Of a stretch of DNA of 64,000 nucleotides, positions 1 through 11,506 are shown one piece after another. The stretch lies in NCBI RefSeq assembly GCF_022539505.1, contig NC_061508.1, positions 38,000,256 through 38,064,255 on the forward strand. The letters run 5' to 3'. The notes beneath the pieces were generated by a model that saw only the letters and a program-made list of their open reading frames with translations, did not search any database and was not told where the DNA came from. Numbering within the stretch: position 1 is the first letter of the stretch; every line of letters begins with the position of its first letter. Origin of the DNA: Lolium rigidum. Lineage: Eukaryota; Streptophyta; Magnoliopsida; Poales; Poaceae. The translations under genes were made by a program, and so were the position numbers.

Positions 1-541
1 TGTAGGCTCCACAGATTATTATCCTTTGCCGCTATATTTATAATCCTTCTCGATATTTTTATATTTATCGGGTGCGCGACCAGCGCTCCCGATGGGAGTA
101 GCCCCGAGGCTATGAACAAATTCTTGGATTTGGTCATAGGCTCTCACCATTTCTATATTGTCATACTCGAAGTTTTCTATTTTTCCAAAGTAGCCCCCGA
201 GCATTTGGGCAAAAACTTGTATTTGATCAAAGGCTCAAGTATTCAAATGATTTACCCTGTCGCCATTCTCTTTTTATTTTTCTTGTCGACATATTTTCCT
301 TTGCCAAATTCTCTTCATCTCTGTCAATAATTGGGATTTTTCCTGCCTTGTGGGTCCGCTGTTACCACGTTGACACGTCGTGCAAGTGGGGGACACACGT
401 CCTCCGCTTTTCCTGGCGCACGTACGGTAACGCCTGTTCCGGTCCTTTCCAGTAAAAATACCTTTTTACCCTTGTATCTAGGAGATCCTTTTTCCACCAC
501 ACGATTTCTTCATCCAACGGTGCACTGCTTCATCCGAACCC

Positions 542-549
542 TATATAAA
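542..549 (+). promoter_or_regulatory. TATA box of the antisense gene in element A
   Basis: TATATAAA lies 177 bases upstream of the likely start codon at 726 and is on the strand opposite to gag-pol. It suggests that the antisense gene has its own promoter. Confidence 0.6.
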
Positions 550-725
550 CCTTTCTTCAACCTCGGTCCAGTTCTTCGCTTGCGCCGCACATCTGTTCCC
601 CTCTGCAAAAACTTCTCTTGCGCCCAATTCCGTTTGATCTTCCGCACGCTCAAGCATTGCTTTGTCCATTGCTGTTGATGCCACCACGCACGCGACTTAC
701 GCGCCACAGCACTCCAGAATCCGCA

Positions 726-3397
726 ATGGCCGCCGAAGATCTTGGCTGGGAGAGATCTAAAATCTCCAACCAAGACCTCAACCTCGATGAAGAAGCTTGG
801 CCTGATGAAGAAAGATGACGCCATCCGCTTTCCCAGCGAAGAAAGCTACCCCAACCCTCCAATGGAGTATCGGGTTAGTTTCGTTGATCACCTCATCCGC
901 GGCCTTTCTGCCCCTATTCACGATTTCCTCCGCGGCCTTCTCTTTGTTTATGGGATTCAACTACACCAGTTGACCCCCAATTCTATCCTCCATATTTCCA
1001 TTTTCATCACGCTGTGCGAATGTTTCCTTGGAGTCCCTCCCAATTGGGCTCTTTGGAAACGCATTTTCCTTCTTCGCCGCAATGCCTCTCGCAACGCCTC
1101 TTATAACATAGGCGGCGTTGTTATTTGTGTCCGAACTGACGTTGAATACTTCGACGTCAAATTTCCCGATTCTCGTTCAAGGGTGGCGCAAAAAGTGGCT
1201 CTACATTCACGAAGAAAGTGCCAACTCTGTGGAGCACAACATAATCCCCTTCGATGGAAATGCCAAAATTCAACGCCGCCGCTCCCGGGATGCTCGAAGC
1301 TTCCGAAGAAGAGAAAAGGCGACGAAGCACTTATGTCTCATATTCGTCGGCTTCAAAATACTCGAGGCAAAGAGCTTTCCGGTGTTCAAATCACTGCCTA
1401 CTTTCTTAGAATTAGAGTGCAGCCTCTTCAGGCTCGCAAAAATCCCCTTTGGACATATGCTGGTGGAAACGACGCCAATAGGCTCTCCAGTGATCTTTCT
1501 GCAAAGGACTTGGAGAAGCTGATTCGAAGAATTTCTCGTTTGAACAAGAAAGATTCTGTTCCTTCCTCTTGCCGCGTGGAACCATACAGCTCCACCAATC
1601 CTCTCCCCGAGGTATTTTGTCTTCTCGAATTTTTATCTTGTTCCAAATGTTCCCTGCATCTCACTGTATTGATATCTCGCTAATGTTTCCTTTGTCGCTA
1701 TTTTTTGCAGAACCATCCTACTATGGCTTCTCTTCCTCCCCTTCCTGAGGATGGAGAAGTCGAAGAACAAGCTATCGTTGCCGAAGACAATCAAGGTTCT
1801 TCTCTTCAGGAAAGTGAAGTCGCAGGTTCTCACAAATCTGCAGCTTCCTATGAAAAGGAAGTTGAATCTGAAGCCAGCGAATCGACGCAATCTCTTCCTC
1901 CTGCTGTTTCCCCAAAGAACAAAAGGAAAAGGGAGGACGCCGAAACTTCCGGCACCTCCAAACCCGAAGAAACTGATCCTTCGTCGCAGAAGACAACTTA
2001 TGATCCGTATCTCGGGACCCTCATCAGTTCGTAAGTTCTTTTTCTATCTCTTTTTTTTATTTGAACATTCGTGTCTATCTTGCTGGTTATATTGTCGACA
2101 TTTTACTTGTAGTGATGAGGAAGAAGAGGTACCAACCGCTGATGTGGCTGCTCGAACGAGTACGTCACATACATTAGTCGCCTCAGAGACGCCAGTTGAA
2201 GGAGAAGAAACTTCGCCTCCTCGACAGAACTTCGACACTGCTACTCCTCCTTCAAGCCCCCGAGCCCCTTTGTCGAAAAGAGCGAGGACGGAGATCATCC
2301 CGGAGCCTACTCTCCAATTGAGTAGCTCCTCTAACCCCCTCTTGGAGGATGTGAGTTCTTAACTTTCTTGTCATTGTTTATGTCTTCTTTGTTGATTCCT
2401 ATGTACCATTATATTTTTCTCATACCGCCATTTCTTTCTATCCCCCTTTTTTTTAACAGCCTTTGATAAAGGATCTTCTTCGCATCGGTACCCAATTTGT
2501 CGGGTACCGTGAATATGCTAGTAAAGTTGAAGGTAATGCTTTACTCCTTTTGCTTCTTTTCTTTTGCTCCTTTGTTGTCGAGATTTTTAACTATATTTAT
2601 CTTCCTTGGTAGAAAAACTGGCGGAAGCCAATGAACGCGCCAACACACTTGCTCAACAATTAGAGCAAAGTGAAAAGGCTCGCGAAAAGGCTGAATTGGA
2701 TGCTACTGAAGCTAGAGCAGAAGCTGACAAGGCCAAGGCTGATGCTGCTGGTGTCGAAGATCTTAGAAAAAGACTTCACACTGCTGAAACTTCACTGAGC
2801 GATCACATAGCTGCCCAATCTGCTCGCGAAGAGGCGATCCTTAAGCGCTTAAGAACACAAAGTCGCCGATTCGTCGGTAAATACCACTTATTATTTTTTG
2901 TGTTTCCCTCTCTGCACTCATTTGTTGCTCAATAAGTTTCTTTCTTGACAGCTAGAACAGCTCAAGAGTTTCAACTTGACGAACCCGTCAATGATCCTCT
3001 TCTTGATGCCCTTTCGTTCCTCGAGGTTCATGGATCAGAGGCACGCGAAGGCATTGATCAGGCTAAAGCAGGGTTGTCGCGGCTTTTTCCTTACTTTTTC
3101 CCAAAGAAAGAGGAACCCGTAACCTTCCTTGGTCTTACCCAGTGCTTTAACCCTCCCGAAGATCTTGGACTGAAGATGCGCCAAGAAAACCTGAAGGTTG
3201 CTGTCGAAAGCACTGTTGCCCTGGTTGCTGACAGCCAACAAACTATTGATTGGATGAAGGTTGGCGACACCAATCAAATAGAGCAGTCAAAGTGGAGGTC
3301 GCTGATTAAGGCGGCCAAACCCAACACGAAGAAAATCTTGGCATATCTCGGGATCAAGCCAGCTTCTACTCCTAGCTCTTCAAGGCCGGAGGTCTAG
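726..3397 (+). pseudogene. Spliced antisense gene in element A, 'putative gypsy type transposon' family (PF04195-like)
   Basis: Six exons can be placed by coding continuity and GT-AG borders: 726-1610, 1711-2030, 2113-2350, 2460-2532, 2613-2876 and 2952-3397. The first intron starts at GTATTT and ends in TTGCAG at 1710. Exon 1 encodes the conserved block SFVDHLIRGLSAP, then GIQLHQLTPNSILHI and NIGGVVICVR. Later exons are acidic and Ser/Pro-rich, and exon 5 is an Ala/Glu-rich probable coiled coil. I chose the ATG at 726 (MAAEDLGWERSK) because the family block follows it after one break. Exon 1 has frame breaks at ctcg sites near 785, 1172 and 1293 and one more before 1333. Such ORFs are often found with Gypsy elements; their function is unknown to me. 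Confidence 0.75.
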
Positions 3398-3645
3398 TTT
3401 TTGCTTTCTTTATTTCCTTTGCTGTTGTCGCCATTTTAGTCTTGGCGACAAATTCCCTGCCAGATCCCTTAGGAGAACTTCTTTTGTAATGGCCATGTAA
3501 ATTTTCTACAATCAATGAAATTCCTTTTGGTTCTATCTTTGATTCGGAGATTTTCTTTTCCAGCTTGATATTTGATAATTATTCGACGAATCCTTCTTCT
3601 CCCGATGCTGCCCCGCGTCTTCCTTGTCGAAGAAAGTAAAAGCCG

Positions 3646-4564
3646 ATGACAATTTTCTTGAAGGTTCTTCCGGCACACCCTTGTCGGAAGATTTACAAGA
3701 ACTTCGACAACAAGCTTCAGTCCACGAAGAAACAAACTCTGGCAATGATGGAACAATCTCGGAAAGCATCTGAACAGGAACAACTTGCTCGTCGACAAGC
3801 CGAAGAAGCTATGGCTGCTAAGGAAGCTGCTGTGTTGGAAGCAAAAGGAGCTAGTGACCGTGAAAATAGTATGCTCGAGCTGATGATGGAAGCTAGCTCG
3901 GATATGCTGGGTATGTGTCTCAATTTTCCAATGCCTTTTCTTTATTTTGCTGTACTGTCTTCAAAGTTTATTGCCTTTTTGTCTTAATAGGCTCAGTTAT
4001 TGATGCTGCGGCCGAAGATCTGAGAGTGAATGAGAGAACAACTCTTCTTGTCAACCTTTCTCTAAATCATGGCTGTTTATTTTGGGCCACTCCCGAACGA
4101 ACTCAGCAGATTGTCAGGTTTCAAGATCGTGCCTGCCAAGTACGCGAATATCTTGACTTCGCACCAAGACCCTATCTATGGTCTATAACTCTATGTTTCC
4201 TCGGAATATTCAGCCGAAAACTCTTCCCGAGTTAATGGAGAAATTTAAAGATGCTCATAGGGTCCATAACTTTGTCAGAGCTCAATTGGTGGCTGGCGCC
4301 AGATTTGCCCTTATCATGCTTCAGATCTGTCACTCGAAGCTTGATCTAAACCAAGTTGTTGAGAAGGTGCACGAGAAAGTACGGCGCCGAAGAGTTGGTA
4401 TCGACCGCATCAACACGAAGGTTTCACCTGTAGCCGAGGAAATGATTGAAGACCTTCTTCGGATGGATGCCGACTTTTTTGCGGATGGTCATTATGCTGA
4501 TTTTCTTGGCGCTTCTCCTGAAGAAAACAGAGTTACTCTTGATGATATATTGAATCGGAACTGA
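3646..4564 (+). pseudogene. Second antisense coding module in element A (C-terminal family block)
   Basis: After the stop at 3397 and about 250 non-coding bases, coding potential resumes on the plus strand. There is an Ala/Glu/Lys-rich coiled-coil exon to 3910 (donor GTATGT), an exon from 3991 (acceptor TTAATAG), and a final block to the TGA at 4564 containing VAGARFALIMLQI and VAEEMIEDLLRMDADFF. One base is out of phase near 4160. It may be the displaced C-terminus of the upstream gene, or a second gene of the same family whose start is lost; no convincing ATG and promoter are seen. Confidence 0.6.
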
Positions 4565-4639
4565 TTATTTTCCTTCGTAAATAATTCTCCTTTGTAAATC
4601 ATGATTATGATTCTATTGTGAAGCAAACAGCATATGTCT

Positions 4640-4840
4640 ATATTTGTCTAGCCCCCGAGTATTTTCGGTGGCTATTCGCTGTATTTGTATAATGCGAGGT
4701 TTTTAAACCAAGGCAAGATAATATACACTGTACTATTTTTGTTGGTGCAAGCCCCCGAGTCTTTTATTGATCACTATTTTGTCTATATCTCTTTTTTCTT
4801 TTGGCGAGGTATTTTTACCAAGGCAAGATGCTTCTTTTGC
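4640..4840 (+). repeat. Two imperfect direct repeats, about 100 bp apart
   Basis: AGCCCCCGAGT, then a gcgaggttttt-like stretch and accaaggcaagat, occurs at about 4649-4720 and again at about 4749-4830. Related AGCCCC(C)GAG motifs lie at about 91-101 and 188-200, on the other side of the antisense gene. Confidence 0.5.
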
Positions 4841-5080
4841 GTTTGTCGACACTGTGTTTATATATATATATTGTATCATGTAGGGGAGAACCCCTGATCT
4901 TGTCGGGAAGAAGATATATAATTCCACTATCTTTATTATATTGCAGCACCGCGAGCCCGCCTCATTAAAAACCTTCTCCGGCCCCACTCGGTGCCCCGAA
5001 AAAGGAAAAGAGTGCGTCTGAAAACTCGCGGGCGTTTCAGTACATTGTAGCTTTACAAAGGAGGACTATATTTTCGACAT

Positions 5081-5536
5081 CTAGGCGTAAAAACGCCTGA
5101 GCTGTGCCACGTTCCAGGGATTTGGCTCGTCAATCCCTGTCTTCTTGTCTTTGATTCTGTATGCTCCTCCTTCTATTACTTCTGTGACGATATATGGACC
5201 TAGCCACGGTGACTCGAGTTTTTCATGACTTTTTTGATTGAGTCGTAAAACCAGGTCACCAACTTGGAAAGATCTTGGCCGCAATCGTCGACTGTGATAG
5301 TTTTTTAGGTCTTGCTGATATTTGGCGACTCGTGACAGGACCTCGTCTCGAGCTTCATCGAGTGCGTCGACATCATCCTCCAAAGCTTTTCTCGAAGTTT
5401 CTTCGTCATATTCTGCGACTCGTGGAGAATCGTGCTCTATTTCTATCGGCAAGACTCGCTTCAGCTCCGTGGACCAAAAAGAACGGCGTTTCTCGCGTCG
5501 CTGTATTTGGTGTTGTTCGAATACTCCACAAAACAC
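5081..5536 (-). pseudogene. pol: Integrase C-terminal domain of element A
   Basis: From about 5456 this frame continues the integrase with a charged segment and a C-terminal domain (FQVGDLVLR, then WLGPYIVTEV) ending at the stop at 5081. No chromodomain follows, which fits a non-chromovirus Gypsy. The first 27 codons of the frame are out-of-phase reading of the preceding domain. Confidence 0.85.
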
Positions 5537-8126
5537 TTGGTAGCTCCTCTGGCCAAGTATGCCTAGCTTTTTCCAAAGGTCCTAGCAGGCGCTTTTTGAT
5601 GCCATTGCAGATGATGCCATTGGCCTTCTCGACTTGTCCATTGGTCTGTGGATGTGCGACAGATGCAAAACTTAGTTTTATGCCCACCTCTTCACAATAT
5701 GCTTTGAACTCCTTGGAAGTGAAGTTACTGCCGTTATCTGTGACGATGCTGTGAGGTACTCCAAAGTGAAAAACAATGCTCTTCACAAACTTTATTGCGG
5801 ATGCTGCATCTGGTGAATTTATTGGCTTCGCCTCTATCCACTTGGTAAATTTGTCGACAGCCACCAGCAAGTATTCATATCCTCCTGGCGAAGCTTTGTG
5901 CAGTTTACCCACCATGTCGAGACCCCATTGAGCAAAGGGCCAAGACAGTGGGATTGGCATAAGTTCCGCTGCTGGTGAGTGAGGTCTTGCCGCAAATCTT
6001 TGACACGCGTCGCAAGTGCGCACTATTTCCTTTGCATCCTCAATTGCTGTGAGCCAATAAAATCCTGCTCTGAAAACCTTTGCCGCGATAGCTCTGCTAC
6101 TCGCGTGGTGCCCACATATTCCTTCATGCACGTCCTTTAAGATGATCCTCCCTTCTTCGGGTGTAACGCACCGTTGTAGCACACCCGAGATACTGCGTTT
6201 GTACAGCTCCCCTTTTACCACCGTAAAGGCTTTGGATCTCCTAATTATTCGCCTTGCTTCGACTGGATCGTCGGGTATGGTTTTCCTTAGGATATATGAT
6301 ATGTACGCCTGCATCCATGGAATTTGCACCATCATGACTAGATCTTGCTCTTCTTCTTCTTCTGCTATGTTTTTGGCGATACTCGAATGTTTCTCTTTTG
6401 TCTCCTTTATTTTTGCTGGTTTTGTTGATCTCTCGCTAATCTCTTCCCAGAACACACCTGGAGGGATTGCGAGGCATTGTGACCCGATGTTTGCGAGAAC
6501 GTCGGCTTCATCGTTGCTCATCCTGCTGATGTGGTTTACCTCACAACCGTCGAATAGCTTCTCCAGCTCATTGTACACCTCCTTGTATGCTATCATACTT
6601 TCGTTGACTGCGTCGCATTGGTTCATTACTTGCTGTGCTACCAACTGTGAGTCGCCGAAAATTTTCAGTCGGGTTGCACCGCAAGCTTTCGCCATCTTCA
6701 TCCCGTGTATGAGAGCTTCATATTCTGCTTCATTGTTAGATGCGTTTGGGAACGTCATCCGCAGAACATACTTCAACTTGTCGCCTTCAGGTGAGACTAA
6801 TATCACGCCTGCTCCAGCACCTTCCAATCTCTTGGACCCGTCGAAGTTCATGGTCCAAGTTCTCGATAAATCTGGGGGTCCCGTGTTTTGTAACTCCATC
6901 CACTCTGCAATGAAATCTGGTAAGACCTGCGACTTTATTGCTTTTCTTTTTTCATACGTGATGTCCCGAGGGGAAAGTTCTATTCCCCAAAGGGAGACAC
7001 GACCCGTAGCTTCTGGATTGTTCAGTATATTTGATAAGGGAGCTTCATTGACCACTATTATTGGGTGAGCCGAAAAATAGTGCCGCAATTTTCTTGCTGT
7101 CGTGAATACTCCATATGCTAGCTTTTGATATTGCGGGTACCGCTGTTTTGACGGCGACAGTACTTCGCTGATGAAATATACCGGCCTTTGAACTCCATGA
7201 AGCTTGCCTTCTTCTTCCCTTTCGACTACTAAGGCCGTGCCGACCACCCGAGGTGTGGCTGCAATATACAAGAGGAGAGGTTCTTTCTCTTTTGGCGCCA
7301 CCAATATCGGTGGTGTCGAAATTGCTCGCTTGAGATTCTCGAAAGCTCTGTCTGCTTCCTCGTTCCATTGAAATTTTTCCCCTTGCTTGATCAACGCATA
7401 AAACGGCAACGCCTTTTCTCCTAGCCTGGCGACGAATCTGCTTAAAGCTGCGACTCGCCCCGTTAGCTGTTGTATTTCTTTCAACTTTGTTGGCTTTCTC
7501 ATAGTAACGATGGCCTGTATTTTTTCGGGATTAGCTTCAATCCCCCTTGCTGATACCAAGAACCCGAGAAGTTCTCCAGCGGGAACTCCAAAAGAGCACT
7601 TTGTCGGGTTCAGCTTGAGGCAGAACTTGTCGAGGTTGTCGAAGGTTTCCTTTAAGTCTTCGATCAAAGTCGACCCTTTCTTTGATGTTATTACGACGTC
7701 GTCGATGTAAACTTGTACATTTTTTCCGATCTGTGTTGCTAAGCACTTCTGCATCATCCGCTGATATGTTGCTCCCGCGTTTTTCAAACCAAAAGGCATT
7801 GTTTTGTAGCAAAACACGCCATAAGGTGTGATGAACGCTGTCTTGGCTTCATCTTCTTCTTTTAGTCTAATCTGGTTATAACCAGAATATGCGTCCAGGA
7901 AGGAAAGACGTTCGCATCCTGCCGTGGAGTCGATGATTTGATCGATCCTTGGGAGGGGAAAGTGATCCTTGGGACAATGTTTATTGAGACACGTGAAGTC
8001 GACGCACATGCGAAGGACTATTGTGTGTTTTTTCGGAACCATCACTGGGTTAGCTACCCATGTGGCTTCTGTCGATATTTCCCTGATGAAACCAGCATCT
8101 TTGAGTCGATCTATTTCAGATAACAT
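5406..8126 (-). pseudogene. pol: RT, RNase H, archaeal-type RNase H and integrase of element A
   Basis: This 906-codon frame contains, in order: reverse transcriptase with the YIDD active site (about residue 140, 7699-7711); the RT-linked RNase H, whose usual DAS start is replaced by YIAAT; a second RNase H with NFDGS (about residue 427), NNEAEYEAL and FGDSQL acidic motifs; an HHCC zinc finger (about residues 665-710); and the integrase core with Asp (WGLDMVG), Asp (TDNGSNF) and Glu (QVEKANG). It would copy RNA to DNA and insert the DNA. The frame is lost at 5454-5459 (actcgc), and the integrase C-terminus continues in the next frame. Confidence 0.93.
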
Positions 8127-8298
8127 GGCTTTGCGACTAGGCTCCGAAAACGCCGCAAAGGTTGCTTTACCGGTCTTGCGAGAGGGTCCAAATTGAGGTG
8201 GTGCTCGGCAAGTTCCCCGGGTACTCCCGGCATGTCAGCTGGACACCATGCGAAGATTTTCCAGAGTGCTCACGGAGGAACTCGACGAGCGCGCTTTC

Positions 8299-9088
8299 CT
8301 ATGCGACATCCATGTTTGCGGCAATGGACGTCGTTTTCTTTGGATCTGTCGGGTGGATCTGTACTTCCTTTGAATCCTTGGCTGTGTTGAAAGTTGGCTC
8401 CTTAGAAGATCTTCCTACTTCTGGCAGCACGTCATAATCAGTGAACCGTGGCGCCGCATACTCTGCTTGCATTCCGAAAGTTTCTGATAGTCGATGAAAA
8501 TCCTTGTCGCACTTATCAGATAACGCGAAACTTCCTTTGATTGTGATAGGTCCGTTAGGCCCAGGCAACCTCCACAACAGGTATGTATAGTGCGGCACTG
8601 CCATGAACTTGGCGTACGCTGGTCGTCCCAACAAAGCGTGATATTGTGACGGGAAATCGACAACTTCGAACTCCGCATTCTCTATCCTGTAGTTTTCTCG
8701 GGTTCCAAACTGAACGTCGAGGTTGATCTTGCCCAATGGGTAACTTGGCTTCTCTGGTGTGATCCCATGGAAACGTGTTTCAGTTGGTTTCAGATTTGCT
8801 AGAGATATGTTCATCTTCCTCAATGTATCTGCATACATGAGGTTTAAGCTGCTGCCGCCATCTATGAAAACTCTCGACACGTCAAATCCAGCAATTACTC
8901 GCGGGTAAGATAAGTGCTGATTGTCCTGGTCGCGGAACTTGCCGCGGATGGTCTGCGATTGTGAAGCCGATGTCCTGCCCCGACCAATTTAAGTACTCGA
9001 CTGTTGGTGGGGGCATCTTCTCTGCCATGAACACTTGTCGCGAAATTACCTTCTGCGCCCTGTTTGATGGCCTAGCCTTCTGAATCAT
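8299..9088 (-). pseudogene. pol: Gag-protease linker and aspartic protease of element A
   Basis: Two overlapping frames (8882-9088 and 8299-8880) encode the linker and a retropepsin-like protease. The active-site motif FIDGGSSLN lies at about residues 5-13 of the second frame, and a conserved ALLGRPAY follows about 80 residues later. The enzyme cleaves the polyprotein. The frames are split by one extra base in actcgcg at 8897-8903, a CTG/CAG-type site. The protease frame ends in an in-frame TAG at 8299, and at least two further frame changes lie between it and the RT frame at 8126. Confidence 0.8.
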
Positions 9089-10512
9089 CGAAACCGCACC
9101 ATTAGAGTTGGGGTCAACATATGGAGTTGGTGTGGTGCTGCCGCTATTCTGAGCTGGTGTCGATTTTCTTCGGTAATTGCGGGAGGGGGAGGAAGGTGGA
9201 TTTCGCTCCTTGGTTCCCGAGGGTTTCTGTTGTTTGCTTGGGCATTTGCAATTCCTGCAGCTCGCAACATTGCCTGAAAATTACGGCAGTCTTTCTGGAG
9301 ATGTCCTGACTGCCTCTTTCCATTGTTGTCGAGGTAAAAGTGCATTTGACACGGACCGTTCATCATTTCCTCGGGAGATACATAAGGTCTTTGAATCCTT
9401 GGTCCACTATATTGCCTGTTGCCGCGAAAATCACCTCTATTGTCGCCTTGTTGCTCGTTGCTCCTTTGATAATCATCTCGACTATTTCCTCCGGGATTTC
9501 CCCGAAAACCAGCCGATATATGGCCGGGAGCGTCGTTGTTGTAGAACCGGCGAGAAAATCGCCTTCTATTTTGATAATTTCGACCACGATCCTCTTCTGG
9601 CGACCTATGTCGCTTGTTGTATATTGCGTCTTCTCCATCTGCCCATTTATTTGCTATCTCCATGAGTGCTGATATGGTCTTAGGGTTAGTTCTCCCTAAG
9701 TCCTCGACGAAATCTCCTCGCCTGATTCCTGCCACAAACGCATCTATTGCCCTCTCGTCCGATATATCTTCTGCTGAGTTCTTTATGATGTTCCACCGTT
9801 GTATGTATTTCCTCATCGACTCGTCGTGTTTTTGTCGACACGCTCTCAACTCCTCCAATGACGCAGGTTTTTTGCAGGTGGATCGGAAGTTTTTCACGAA
9901 GATATCCTCAAAGGTCTCCCAGCTGTCGATGGAACTTGGGGGGAGTTTCTTTATCCAAGATCTCGCGGCACCGCTCAGATGAACTTGGATACTTTGCATA
10001 GCTGTTGCTCTGGTTCCTCCTACCAGCTTCACCATCTCGAGATAATCCACGAGCCAATCCTCAGGATCTTGCAGGCCGTCGAATTTCTTGAAATTTTCGG
10101 GTAGCTTGAACCCTTTTGGGACTCGAGTTTTTCGAACTCTTCTCGTAAAACATGGGAGCCCACACATATCTTCGTCGGCAACTTCTGGTGAGTGCTGACG
10201 CTCCCTTCTTTCTTGTCGCGCTCTGTCCACCCTTGCTTGGACTGCTGTATCTCGAGCTCCACTTGTTCTTGTGGGGTCTTGAACTGCTGTATTTGGTCGT
10301 GGACTATTTTGCCTGGGATTTTCTTCGGGAGGTGTTGTTGCAAACGCTGTTCCCATAACCATTACTCCAGCCATCGCCATATTGAACAATGGTTCTCTCG
10401 GGTCCCCAGGAGGTGGTCTGGACGCGAGGATGTATGCCTGTGTTGCCATGTAACCTGCTTCTGGTGTTTTTGGGATGATATTTCCCCTTTCATCGATCGT
10501 CATGAAGGACAT
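9085..10512 (-). pseudogene. gag: Gag core (Retrotrans_gag) of element A
   Basis: This 475-codon frame holds a retrotransposon gag domain at about residues 150-290, recognisable by the WLVDYLEMVKL and SWETFEDIFVKNF segments, and then an Arg/Asn/Gly-rich tail typical of nucleic-acid-binding Gag C-termini. A Cys/His cluster near residues 390-410 looks like a degenerate zinc knuckle. Gag forms the cytoplasmic virus-like particle. The frame leaves the gag-pol path near 9150-9156, and the next frame (8882-9088) continues the polyprotein. Confidence 0.85.
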
Positions 10513-10598
10513 GTAGAGATTTTGGATTAGGTTTCCTCTTTCTCCTTCTGGTATATTTTGTAGCCGAGATCTTGCTCTCCTTCGAGCCTCTCTCGTGA

Positions 10599-11414
10599 CT
10601 ATCTCCCGATGTTCCCGAAAGGCGACTTAGCTCGCTCGGCGTCCGCTTGATGCGTAGCCGCTTCTTTCCTCCTCGTTCGTGGATGCTCGTCTCGTTTTTC
10701 CAACTCTCTGCTTACTCGAGCAAGTCTATATTGATATGCTTGTAACTCTTGTACGGTAGCAGTAGTATTCATTGGTTCTGATCCATCCATGGCTCTCGCA
10801 GCCCTATCCCACGCAGCTTGCGGGAGTTGGACTTTTGCACGAGTTGAAGATCCGGCATATTTAGTGCCTAGACCTGTCCTGAGATCAGCGGGATCGACGT
10901 ATGGATTTCCCAAATCGTCGAAAGCCTCTGACGTTTGTGGTTCTGATGTACCCGTTTCTTCTATTGCACAGACCTGGTGGTATTTTGCATATTGATTTTT
11001 GTCAAGGTTGGTGACACCATCATGCAGAGTGGTGAGGACCTTCCCGATGGCGACAGATTTGTCGATGAAGTTGAGGCTGCCGACACTTTCGGAGTCGCTG
11101 CTTATAAAGGAGTCCGCAGACGACTCGAAGGATGTGTTGTTGAAGATCTTGGCGAGCTTTCCCTTCGCGTTGGTGTCGATGAAGTATGGCGACGAAAACT
11201 CCTCGTCACTCGACGAAAAGCTAGAATTGATCGCTGAAAATTCCGACGAGATCGGATCTTCGAGACGGTAGGATCCTTCCTTGTTGACGCCAAATCGGAA
11301 TTCTCCGAACGTCATGATGATGGGCTCCTCCAGATAGGCACATGCATCCATACGGGAGGGCGGGTGAGGAATAAAATTGAATAGATCGGTTTTTCCCTTG
11401 TTACCTCGATCCAT
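10599..11414 (-). pseudogene. gag: N-terminal part of element A gag
   Basis: A 271-codon frame begins 76 bases inside the primer site. It is serine- and acid-rich in its first half and ends in a basic, charged segment that leads towards the gag core. A one-base frame change near 10600-10625 separates it from the core frame, which is open upstream of its first methionine to about 10620. It is most likely the N-terminal extension of the same Gag polyprotein and not an independent protein. No catalytic motif is present. Confidence 0.65.
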
Positions 11415-11490
11415 CGCGTTGCTTGCTCGTTGATGAAGTCGAAGATTTTGAACGTGCCATCGAGATCAGATCCTTGCAGCCTCTAATTCC

Positions 11491-11504
11491 TACGTACGGC
11501 GCCA
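11491..11504 (-). other. Primer binding site of element A
   Basis: The minus strand reads TGGCGCCGTACGTA two bases after the LTR end. The TGGCGCC start resembles the Asp-type primer sites of the other Gypsy elements here, but the remainder differs and I cannot name the tRNA. Confidence 0.6.
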
Positions 11505-11506
11505 AT

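Noticed and set aside
1..12. TGTAGGCTCC at the first base as an LTR start
   Set aside because: It does not match the element A LTR termini (TGACAAAGG on the plus strand), so it is a chance TG; the 3' LTR lies outside.
6142..7068. A 308-codon plus-strand open frame
   Set aside because: It lies antisense to the RT/RNase H region of element A and has no family resemblance; it is a shadow of the real frame.
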